Positions 47,118-53,555 of a DNA stretch of 53,555 nt are shown here, in pieces. Origin of the DNA: a virus; IMG/VR virus record IMGVR_UViG_3300010935_000132, positions 1-53,555 of that record; one strand, written 5' to 3'. Under the pieces are notes generated by a model. That model made no database searches, was not told where the DNA came from, and worked only from the letters and a program-made list of their open reading frames with translations. The position numbers and the translations under genes were made by a program. The number at the start of each line of letters is the position of its first letter. Positions within the stretch are counted from its first letter, which is position 1.

Positions 47118-47573
47118 TTATTTATTATGAGTAAGCTGAACACACTCAAGAGTCAATTGTGCTACCTGAACTTCAGATGCCTCTTGACCATTTGAGAAGG
47201 ATAATTCGCTTAGGAACGTAGGAAAACACCCTTCCATCACAAAGTCAAATAGGCGTATAGAATTATTATTGAATATCACCATAGTTGCATCAGCCACACT
47301 ATCAGCATATGTGACGCTATTAGTGTTCTTGCATGACAACATCCAATCGAATATCTCAAGATAGTTACCAAGGTCTTCATCCACTAAAAATGAAAGCTGA
47401 ATAGGGTCAGTCATGATACTATCACCAGGTCGTTTAATCTGTTTGAATGGTGATGGTTGGTTAGATTCACCTAATTGCGTAGCAGGCAATACAATATCAG
47501 TAATCGTACCTTCTGTTAATGGCATCTTAGAACAAGTGAATCCAAAGTTACGTTTTAGGGTTGTAGAAGTCAT
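47118..47573 (-). CDS. Tail-tube-like late structural protein (gp19 type fold)
   Basis: At 151 aa the pattern FTCSKMPLTEGTITDIVLPA, then ...IKRPGDSIMTDPIQLSFLVDEDLGNYLEIFDWML and CFPTFLSELSFSNGQEASEVQVAQLTLECVQL, is that of gp19-type tail tube proteins and related tube-fold proteins (gp48/54). It has its own late promoter ending 5 nt before ATG. Exact identity (tube versus tube initiator or completion protein) is uncertain. Confidence 0.65.
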   Translation of the reverse strand: MTSTTLKRNFGFTCSKMPLTEGTITDIVLPATQLGESNQPSPFKQIKRPGDSIMTDPIQLSFLVDEDLGNYLEIFDWMLSCKNTNSVTYADSVADATMVIFNNNSIRLFDFVMEGCFPTFLSELSFSNGQEASEVQVAQLTLECVQLTHNK

Positions 47574-47578
47574 ATCAC

Positions 47579-47586
47579 TATTTATA
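47579..47586 (-). promoter_or_regulatory. T4-type late promoter, abutting the start codon
   Basis: An exact TATAAATA followed by GTGAT and ATG 47573. The predicted transcript starts at or next to the AUG. Confidence 0.8.
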
Positions 47587-47667
47587 CCATTACATATATC
47601 TTACTTGGTGATACAATGTTATTATTTTAGGTGTTCGCAATACATGTCAATGAGTATGCGTAATTGA

Positions 47668-47737
47668 TATGTAGAAATAACTATGTAGAAATAACTATGT
47701 AGAAATAACTATGTAGAAATAACTATGTAGAAATAAT
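47668..47737 (+). repeat. Five tandem copies of a 14-bp unit
   Basis: TATGTAGAAATAAC is repeated at 47668, 47682, 47696, 47710 and 47724; the last copy ends in T instead of C. No ORF crosses it. Iteron-like arrays of this size are typical of protein-binding sites such as replication origins. Confidence 0.9.
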
Positions 47738-47747
47738 TGCCCAACCT

Positions 47748-47906
47748 GTCACAAAGCGCGAAGCGCGTGTGACTTGGTTCGTAAGCGCGAAGCGCGTCTA
47801 CTTCAAGACCAATCGACATGTGTTCAAATGTGTTTAATATTTAAGCAACATACCATACATATTTATTAGGTGGCTTCGCCACTAGAATCGAACGCGCTTC
47901 GCGCTT
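47748..47906. repeat. GC-rich palindromic repeat cluster in an AT-rich spacer
   Basis: AGCGCGAAGCGCG occurs at 47755-47767 and 47784-47796, and an inverted copy CGCGCTTCGCGCTT at 47893-47906. GTCACA/TGTGAC encloses the first copy (47748-47773), and GTGGC-TTC-GCCAC lies at 47870-47882. They can all form small hairpins. The segment 47587-48076 has no credible gene; apart from these and the tandem array I see nothing in it. Confidence 0.8.
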
Positions 47907-48076
47907 ATCAATTACTACTTACTATAACTATTAAAACAATTTACAAACAAGGCTTAGTAAGTTATTGAAGGGTACTATATGTAATTGTAAACTAAACGAT
48001 ATATTGAACCTGAATTTTAGGCACAAAAATATACCGTCAAAGACAGTACCAGTAATTTAAAGATGTGCAGAACCTT

Positions 48077-49384
48077 TTAGGCTTGTAAATGCGCCATTGC
48101 GTTTATATTGATAAATCTTTTAGATGCGGCAACAATACACAAAGTTTGTGATGTGATGTTGTCGTATGCTGCATTGATTACACGCTTGAAGTTTCTTGCT
48201 ACATTGTTGTCTACTAAAGAAGGTGCATTATTAGAAGCAAGGTCAATCTCTGTTACCCTTGTGACTTCATTTGAATGAACTTTACTTTTTCCTAATACTC
48301 TTGCATCAGTAGAACAGTATATATTTGGGCGAACCCTAATAAGATAATAAACATGAGCACCATCAACCAATCTTTTACCAATAGTAAAATGACCTGTTTC
48401 TGATGGTGAATTGTTATGTTTAATTTTTTCCTTGATAATTGTATCTTGGTCAGCACTAGACATTATTTCTTCGTATGAACCAATTCTACGGAAATTTGCT
48501 TTTGATAGCATATTACCAATTGTTCCACTTGAAAGACCTGTATGTTTTTGGATAGTGTAACGTGATACTTCAACCAACAAATTTGAATTGTCAGTGCTTA
48601 ATGTTAAGTTTAAATGGTCAATTAACACTAAAAGCTGATAACGCTTGAATGCTGATGTTCCTTGCTCTAGATGTTCGATTGGATGTGTACGCTTATGTGC
48701 TTTGTTTAGTTCAGCTTTAGTGGTCACCAATAGTTGCATTGTTGTTCTAATTTTATTTAGTTTAATGCGCCATGCTAGATTTGTGGTGCACTTTTTGTAG
48801 TTAGAACCAACAGCATTTTTATATGCTGTAATTGATTTATCCAACTCTTGAATATGAACCTTACTATCTTCACGGTCTGATGTTACTTTTGCATGAAGAA
48901 CTTCAATACCTAACAATCTACTATAATCAAATGCCGAATTAGCAACTTTAGATTCAACGAATGCTAAAGCACGCGATAAAATCATATCATCATTCTTTAT
49001 GTAGAATAGTTTTGTTTTTTTGTTATAATCCCAAATAGCAACATCACGTGTTTCAGCAATCCAATTAATAAGACAATCAATCTTGTCTTCATCATTATGT
49101 AGCTTTCTATTCTTAATTTTCAAATCCATACCACAAGCTTCAACAACCATTAACATCTGTTCGTGATTGATAAAATCAATGTATATATTTTCATTAGAGT
49201 CATTATGCTTAGCTACAATAGCACTAGCCATCAACTTAAGTTGATATAGGCGCGTGCATTGTTCTGATAATGGATGTTCTTTAATAATTGATAATGTATA
49301 TGGATTACTGATGTATGTTTTTGGACGCAAACTAACTGAACGAAGGATGGTTTCAAAAGATGTATAAATAGTTGTAGCTGACAA
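48077..49384 (-). CDS. Orphan protein with putative helix-turn-helix (435 aa)
   Basis: The gene starts with TTG 49384, 7 nt after a perfect AAGGAGGT. The protein is helical and Lys/Asn-rich. Around residues 275-300 it has VSRYTIQKHTGLSSGTIGNMLSKANF, which reads as a helix-turn-helix. No family is recognised; it could be a replication initiator, a transposon-related factor or a regulator. It is transcribed by a perfect TTGACA/TATAAT promoter, unlike the phage's own early type, and is flanked by repeats, so a foreign origin is likely. Confidence 0.7.
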   Translation of the reverse strand: MSATTIYTSFETILRSVSLRPKTYISNPYTLSIIKEHPLSEQCTRLYQLKLMASAIVAKHNDSNENIYIDFINHEQMLMVVEACGMDLKIKNRKLHNDEDKIDCLINWIAETRDVAIWDYNKKTKLFYIKNDDMILSRALAFVESKVANSAFDYSRLLGIEVLHAKVTSDREDSKVHIQELDKSITAYKNAVGSNYKKCTTNLAWRIKLNKIRTTMQLLVTTKAELNKAHKRTHPIEHLEQGTSAFKRYQLLVLIDHLNLTLSTDNSNLLVEVSRYTIQKHTGLSSGTIGNMLSKANFRRIGSYEEIMSSADQDTIIKEKIKHNNSPSETGHFTIGKRLVDGAHVYYLIRVRPNIYCSTDARVLGKSKVHSNEVTRVTEIDLASNNAPSLVDNNVARNFKRVINAAYDNITSQTLCIVAASKRFININAMAHLQA

Positions 49385-49451
49385 ACTTTGTACCTCCTTC
49401 GGTATGTGTTAGATTGGTTGGGGCTGTCACCCGCGAACCATATTTATTTTC

Positions 49452-49473
49452 TATACACTTATTTATGTGTATA
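49452..49473. promoter_or_regulatory. Palindrome between promoter and TTG start (operator candidate)
   Basis: TATACAC (49452-49458) and GTGTATA (49467-49473) flank an 8-nt AT-rich centre, just downstream of the -10 box. A dimeric repressor, possibly the 435-aa protein itself, could bind here. Confidence 0.45.
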
Positions 49474-49483
49474 TTTTGTGTGC

Positions 49484-49511
49484 ATTATAGTAAAGGATTT
49501 TGCTATGTCAA
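49484..49511 (-). promoter_or_regulatory. Consensus sigma70 promoter
   Basis: Minus strand TTGACA (49506-49511), 16-nt spacer, TATAAT (49484-49489). Both boxes match the bacterial consensus perfectly, unlike other promoters in the window. It overlaps the plus-strand late promoter region of gp48. Confidence 0.85.
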
Positions 49512-49529
49512 GTAAATATATTTTTGGGA

Positions 49530-49537
49530 GATAAATA
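49530..49537 (+). promoter_or_regulatory. T4-type late promoter for the baseplate operon
   Basis: GATAAATA on the plus strand, 6 nt before ATG 49544 (one mismatch to TATAAATA). GGGAG lies upstream but too far to act as an SD. Confidence 0.65.
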
Positions 49538-49543
49538 CTTATT

Positions 49544-50353
49544 ATGTCTAACAACAAAATACTACAATTTCCTGCTGATATAGAGTCAAAGGCTAACTTC
49601 TCCTTCTTGTCTTTTAGTGCCTTTGTTAAGGTCGCTGAAAAAAGTGACTCAATAGCAACTGATAAAGCTAATGGTTCTATAGAAGGAACGCAATCACAAA
49701 CTGACTACTCAAATCCACATACAGCTTATTTGTACATTCCTGGAACTATGTCAGATAATACTTCATTCACATATGAAGATGAAAGTTTGGGTGCTATGGG
49801 TAATTTGGGTAACTTAAATGTTACATACGATGAATATTTATCTAAAGCCGCATCGCGGTCTTTGTCTGCCATGGGTCAGAATGCATTAGGCGCGGTTGAA
49901 GGTCTTACAGGTCTTAAAGTCAAGGGTGCATGGGAATACAATAGTAAAGCTGTATTGAATCCTCAGATGGTTGTTCTATTCAAGAATGTTGGCTTTCGTG
50001 AGCATAGCTTTACTTTTGATATGTTTCCTAAGAATGCATCAGAAGCTAGAGAAATTAAGAGTATTGTTCGTATGTTCAAGTATTATGCACACCCATATAT
50101 TAGCGGCGATTTTATGCAATACCCTGCATGGTGGCAGATTGAAGCTAAACGTGGTAAGTCTAGAACACCTATTAGAAAGTTCCATAGAGCGGTAATCACC
50201 TCATGTAATGTAGAAGAGAATCCTACAGGCGTTTGGGCTACGTTTGAAGATGGTAGCCCTATCAATACCAAGGTCACTTTGAACTTCAAAGAAATCAAGC
50301 AGACTATGCGCGATAACATTAGCCTTGATATTACTGATGTGGAGTCTTTCTAA
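49544..50353 (+). CDS. 48: Baseplate tail-tube junction protein (gp48-like)
   Basis: At 269 aa the protein has YDEYLSKAASRSLSAMGQNA, a central KAVLNPQMVVLFKNVGFREHSFTFDMFPKNASEAREI and a C-terminal GVWATFEDGSPINTKVTLNFKEI, the pattern of gp48/gp54 tube-initiation proteins. It caps the baseplate hub and starts tail-tube growth. It overlaps gp53 by 1 nt, beginning the rightward baseplate operon. Confidence 0.85.
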   Translation: MSNNKILQFPADIESKANFSFLSFSAFVKVAEKSDSIATDKANGSIEGTQSQTDYSNPHTAYLYIPGTMSDNTSFTYEDESLGAMGNLGNLNVTYDEYLSKAASRSLSAMGQNALGAVEGLTGLKVKGAWEYNSKAVLNPQMVVLFKNVGFREHSFTFDMFPKNASEAREIKSIVRMFKYYAHPYISGDFMQYPAWWQIEAKRGKSRTPIRKFHRAVITSCNVEENPTGVWATFEDGSPINTKVTLNFKEIKQTMRDNISLDITDVESF

Positions 50354-50868
50354 TGGCACTATATGAAAATTTCCAAACTATTAATTGGAATGGTTATGTC
50401 ATCAAAAACTTGACAGTCAAGTTAGGTATCATCAATCATCTTAAAAATATCATTTCTGTATATTCTGATTATATAGTTGAAGGTGAGGATACACCTGAAG
50501 ATTTAGGCAATAAATTTTATGGTGATTCAGAACTTCATTGGGTTATTCTATTGATGAATGATATCATTGACCCATTTTTTGATTGGGCTTTACCTAATGA
50601 TGCATTATCTGCATACGTGACAGCAAATTATGGTGTAGGTAATGAGCATAAGCCAAATCATTATGTACGAGATGGTCGTAGGGTATTTTATACTCCACCT
50701 GATATCAATAATCCTTATGTTGGTCTTCCAATAGGAACAACCTTAGTCACTAATTATGAGCATGAAGAATTTTTGAATGATGAGAAACGAAAGATTAAAA
50801 TTCTTGATAAGCAGTATATCTCATTCATAGAATCAGAACTAAAAACTGTGTTATCTTCTAATGTCTAG
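50353..50868 (+). CDS. 53: Baseplate wedge protein (gp53-like)
   Basis: At 171 aa, MALYENFQTINWNGYVIKNLTVKLGI then DTPEDLGNKFYGDSELHWVILLMNDIIDPFFDW is the gp53 pattern, including a LysM-like segment. In T4, gp53 holds the wedges together around the hub. Overlaps with both neighbours (1 and 8 nt) show a tight operon. Confidence 0.92.
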   Translation: MALYENFQTINWNGYVIKNLTVKLGIINHLKNIISVYSDYIVEGEDTPEDLGNKFYGDSELHWVILLMNDIIDPFFDWALPNDALSAYVTANYGVGNEHKPNHYVRDGRRVFYTPPDINNPYVGLPIGTTLVTNYEHEEFLNDEKRKIKILDKQYISFIESELKTVLSSNV

Positions 50869-52129
50869 TTCAGGTGTACAACAAAATCAGCTTCAGATTA
50901 AGAAGCTTATGTTGACCAGTGGAAAATCTCAAGTTGATTTGACTCATATATTCACCACCATGACGATTTATGAAGACTTGTTTGCTAATTGTATGTCAGG
51001 TAATATAAGCCTGAATGATGCGCGTGCTCTTATGGAAGTGATACCTATCATGGGTGAGGAAACCCTAGAGGTTGAATATACAACATATTCTAAAGGAAAA
51101 GGAACAGAAGTTTTCTCAAAGACTTTTGATGTATATAAGTGTGGTGATTATCAACCATCTGATGATAATACCACGCACTCATATACCTTACATTTTCAAA
51201 GTCAACTGATGAGTATAAACTTGAAGAACAGATACAGGAATGCATTTGGCACTTCATCAAAAATGATTCGCTCTAGTGATATCGTCAATACAGTATGTAC
51301 TAAAATGCTTGGTATTAAAGAAGCTAACCTTGTCATTGGTGAGACATCAACATATAAGCATCTTGTGTGTGCTAATTGGACACCCTTTCAACTTATAAAT
51401 CACTTAGCTGAAACATCTGCTCCATCAGTGAACCTAAACCTGTTTGATAAGGATGTTTCATACCTATTTTTTGAAGATAGAATTGGTGTTAAATTTGTTC
51501 CTCTTAGTATGCTTATCGAGAATAAGTTACATAAGGATTCTGCATTACATGTCAAATCACTCACAATGCGTCAAGAGTCGGTTAGAAAGGATAAAGTAGG
51601 CACTATCAAGTCTGATATAAACAAAGTGCTTGAGTGGCGTTCTATTGGCTTGTTTGATAACAATACTAACACACGCCATGGTATGTATGCATCAACTACG
51701 CATTATTATGACCCAATGAAGAAATCATTGGTATCTACTACATATGATTATGATGTAGATTTTGCTAAGCAAGCACACCTTAAATCTAGCATTAATTTGA
51801 CTCGAAATAGAGATAATCTTCCAAGCGAAGCTACCTATATGTATAATGCTGAACACAATCAGAACAATCTACAAAGCATTATGAAGTCTAAGCATCAACA
51901 GATGGAAAATAATACCATAGTGGTAAGTGTAGTAGGATGTAGTGGATACCTACTTGGTCAGACTTTGACTTTTGATATACCATCAACCTTGATAAATAAG
52001 AATAAGAGACAAAATATAGCTTTCTTGTCAGGTGAGTTTTTGGTTAGTAGAATCAAATCAACTATGACACGTGAGAGTATCACTAATGACTTGGAACTTA
52101 GAAAAGGGTGTAGAGGTAAGGTATCATGA
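50861..52129 (+). CDS. 27: Baseplate hub protein (gp27-like)
   Basis: At 422 aa the protein has VDLTHIFTTMTIYEDLFANCMSGNISLNDARAL, FTLHFQSQL-type strands, a KHLVCANWTPFQLINHLAETS segment and a C-terminal GEFLVSRIKSTMTRE. These fit the gp27/gpD family whose trimer connects the spike gp5 to the tail tube. Position directly before gp5 supports the call. It overlaps gp53 and gp5 by 8 and 4 nt. Confidence 0.82.
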   Translation: MSSSGVQQNQLQIKKLMLTSGKSQVDLTHIFTTMTIYEDLFANCMSGNISLNDARALMEVIPIMGEETLEVEYTTYSKGKGTEVFSKTFDVYKCGDYQPSDDNTTHSYTLHFQSQLMSINLKNRYRNAFGTSSKMIRSSDIVNTVCTKMLGIKEANLVIGETSTYKHLVCANWTPFQLINHLAETSAPSVNLNLFDKDVSYLFFEDRIGVKFVPLSMLIENKLHKDSALHVKSLTMRQESVRKDKVGTIKSDINKVLEWRSIGLFDNNTNTRHGMYASTTHYYDPMKKSLVSTTYDYDVDFAKQAHLKSSINLTRNRDNLPSEATYMYNAEHNQNNLQSIMKSKHQQMENNTIVVSVVGCSGYLLGQTLTFDIPSTLINKNKRQNIAFLSGEFLVSRIKSTMTRESITNDLELRKGCRGKVS

Positions 52130-53112
52130 ATCCGTTCTTTGGTGCTGATGGTCTATTCATGTGGCAAGGTGTTGTTGAGGATAGACAAGACCCTTTAAAA
52201 GCTGGTCGTGTGCGCGTGCGTGTGATAGGTCTTCATACCGATGATACAAGCGATAGTGGACTACCTATAGACTCCTTGAAATGGGCGCAAGTCTTACAAT
52301 CAGGTGCTGCTATGAATGGTGTTGGTGAATCCTTATCAGGGTTTGTTGAAGGCACTTGGGTACTTGGTATTTCACGTGATGGTAGACTATGCCAAGATTT
52401 AGTTATCATTGGGTCATTAGCAGGTAAGCCTAATGCATCACCAAATAGCGTCAAAGGCTTTGGTGACCATAATAAGACCTATGATATCAATAAGCGACCA
52501 AAACGCCGTGGTGATGCGTCTGAGCACTATCCTAAGAAAGCCTATTTGAATGAAGCTGATGTTAATCGGTTGGCTAGAAATGAGAAAATTGATAAGACTA
52601 TCGTTGCCATAAAAAAAGCCAACCTAGATAAATGCGCACTATTCTCAGAACCTGTTACACCCTATGCTGCAGTTTATCCATACAATGTCGTAAACGAATC
52701 TGAGTCTGGTCATATTACTGAGATAGATGACACACCTAATGCAGAAAGATTGCATTCATATCATAGAATGGGTACATTCGAAGAGGTTCATCCAAATGGT
52801 ACTAAAGTTACTAAAGTCGTTAAAGATAATTATGAAATCACCTTGGGAAGTGACTATGTTCATATTCACGGCAATTGTTCTGTGGTTATTGATGGAAATT
52901 CTAACATCATAACTAATGGAAATTCTACACAGATAACTAAAGGAAATTCTACACAGATAACCAACGGTAATACTACTATTGATGCCACATCAGGAACAGA
53001 ACATAAAGGAACTATCAATGTTATCAATGGTGATGTTATTGCTGATGGTATAAGCGTAAAACATCATACTCATATTGGTAATCTTGGTGCTCCTGTATCT
53101 GAACCTAGTTAA
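52126..53112 (+). CDS. 5: Baseplate central spike (gp5-like, without lysozyme domain)
   Basis: At 328 aa the N-terminus is an OB-fold (FMWQGVVEDRQDPLKAGRVRVRVIGLH), a linker follows and the C-terminus is a beta-helix with octad repeats (NGNSTQITKGNSTQITNGN). It ends in a His-rich SVKHHTHIGN near the C-terminus, which may bind a metal at the needle tip as in other contractile tails. T4 gp5 has an internal lysozyme and is 575 aa; here only about 60-100 residues with no lysozyme motif lie between the domains. Confidence 0.88.
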   Translation: MNPFFGADGLFMWQGVVEDRQDPLKAGRVRVRVIGLHTDDTSDSGLPIDSLKWAQVLQSGAAMNGVGESLSGFVEGTWVLGISRDGRLCQDLVIIGSLAGKPNASPNSVKGFGDHNKTYDINKRPKRRGDASEHYPKKAYLNEADVNRLARNEKIDKTIVAIKKANLDKCALFSEPVTPYAAVYPYNVVNESESGHITEIDDTPNAERLHSYHRMGTFEEVHPNGTKVTKVVKDNYEITLGSDYVHIHGNCSVVIDGNSNIITNGNSTQITKGNSTQITNGNTTIDATSGTEHKGTINVINGDVIADGISVKHHTHIGNLGAPVSEPS

Positions 53113-53117
53113 TTTTG

Positions 53118-53125
53118 TATAAATA
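53118..53125 (+). promoter_or_regulatory. T4-type late promoter
   Basis: An exact TATAAATA on the plus strand, 8 nt before ATG 53134 (gp25). The predicted leader is only about 3 nt. Confidence 0.8.
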
Positions 53126-53133
53126 GATATGTT

Positions 53134-53523
53134 ATGATACTAAATAGAATTTTTTCAGATGTGAATCCTAATATGATTGTTCATCCTGCGACTAAGCAAT
53201 TAGTCAAGCAGTTTGATGTTAATTCCATCAATTTCTCAATTAAGAATTTGGTCATGACCAACTTCTATGATGCTCCTTTTCAGCCTAATAAAGGCTCATC
53301 TGTTAGAGCATTATTATTTGAGAATATGACAACAATTGTAGAGGATGCTATTGAACGTGCAATCAAACTATGTATTGGTTTGTATGAGCCTAGAGTGTCT
53401 GTTATCGGTGTGTTAGTTCAAGGAAACCCTGATATGAACTTATATAATATTTCGCTCACTTATAAGATTTTGAATCAAGAAGCACCTTATACTGTAGATT
53501 TAGTGCTCAATAGGATTAAATAA
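53134..53523 (+). CDS. 25: Baseplate wedge protein (gp25-like)
   Basis: At 129 aa, VNSINFSIKNLVMTNFYDAPFQPNKGSSVRALLFENMTTIVEDAIERAI is the gp25 signature, present in all contractile systems, followed by EPRVSVIGVLVQGNPDMNLYNISLTYKI. It forms the wedge core that triggers sheath contraction, with gp6 and gp53. Start ATG 53134 is favoured; ATG 53129 gives only MLstop. Confidence 0.94.
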   Translation: MILNRIFSDVNPNMIVHPATKQLVKQFDVNSINFSIKNLVMTNFYDAPFQPNKGSSVRALLFENMTTIVEDAIERAIKLCIGLYEPRVSVIGVLVQGNPDMNLYNISLTYKILNQEAPYTVDLVLNRIK

Positions 53524-53525
53524 TT

Positions 53526-53555
53526 ATGCCAACTCTAGACATTTCAGAAGTAGAC
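53526..53555 (+). CDS. Start of the next baseplate gene (gp6 candidate, partial)
   Basis: ATG 53526 opens MPTLDISEVD, 2 nt after the gp25 stop, behind AGGATTAAATAATT. In T4-like phages gp6 follows gp25. Only ten codons are visible, so the identity is by order alone. Confidence 0.5.
   Translation, partial: MPTLDISEVD

Noticed and set aside
47668-47737. Tandem repeats as a CRISPR array
   Set aside because: The 14-bp units are directly adjacent, without spacers, and no cas genes are near.

Overview
This window is part of the genome of a large, AT-rich, T4-like contractile-tailed phage (myovirus). The evidence is a nearly complete T4-type replisome: DNA polymerase gp43, clamp gp45, clamp loader gp44/gp62, helicase gp41, primase gp61, topoisomerase gp39/gp52, ligase gp30, and UvsX/UvsY/UvsW/Dda. 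The translational repressor RegA, late sigma factor gp55, a GroES-like gp31 co-chaperonin and the gp48-gp53-gp27-gp5-gp25 baseplate block are also present. Several small proteins resemble those of aquatic and marine T4-like phages. The phage-borne RdgC and CmoA homologues suggest a proteobacterial host, but the host is inferred and not shown.

Layout. 1-3444: a truncated RNase H gene interrupted by a homing endonuclease, topoisomerase gp52 and several small or decaying genes. 3445-5806: early small genes, a late gene and a RuvC-like resolvase. 5831-13408: ribonucleotide reductase and primase. Here nrdA is fractured by a split intein with an HNH homing endonuclease between the halves, and a second (Vsr-like) homing endonuclease lies downstream of nrdB. 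14048-15262: a short plus-strand late block. 15259-21655: uvsY, an SPFH lipoprotein pair and topoisomerase gp39. 21690-27626: an HD hydrolase, gp41, uvsX and a candidate lysis pair. 27802-27877: tRNA-Thr(UGU). 28054-33594: Dda, GroES-like protein, RdgC and ligase. 33951-41800: a 2OG oxygenase, gp43, a dNMP kinase, a CmoA-like enzyme, a C5-cytosine DNA methyltransferase, DHFR, dUTPase and RegA. 41853-47080: gp62, gp44, gp45, gp55 and UvsW. 47118-47573: a tail-tube-like gene. 47590-49540: a repeat-rich island with an orphan DNA-binding-like protein under a perfect sigma70 promoter. 49544-53555: plus-strand baseplate genes.

Most metabolic genes are on the minus strand in overlapping (ATGA/TAATG) operons. 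Many early transcripts begin with one recurring module: a TTGCAA/TTGCAT -35 box, usually a 16-nt spacer, a TATAAT-like -10 box, and then a leader containing TTGAACGGAGA. Late genes carry the T4 late element TATAAATA. At several of them it ends only 5-8 nt before the start codon, which predicts leaderless or near-leaderless mRNAs.

The most exciting system is the overlapping operon of a C5-cytosine DNA methyltransferase and a CmoA-like carboxy-SAM synthase, next to DHFR, dNMP kinase and dUTPase. The methyltransferase has Arg in place of the usual motif X Asn. Together they suggest that this phage could write 5-carboxymethylcytosine into its DNA. The split-intein fractured nrdA, and several small genes that look frameshifted, amber-interrupted or without an AUG, are the other main points of interest.
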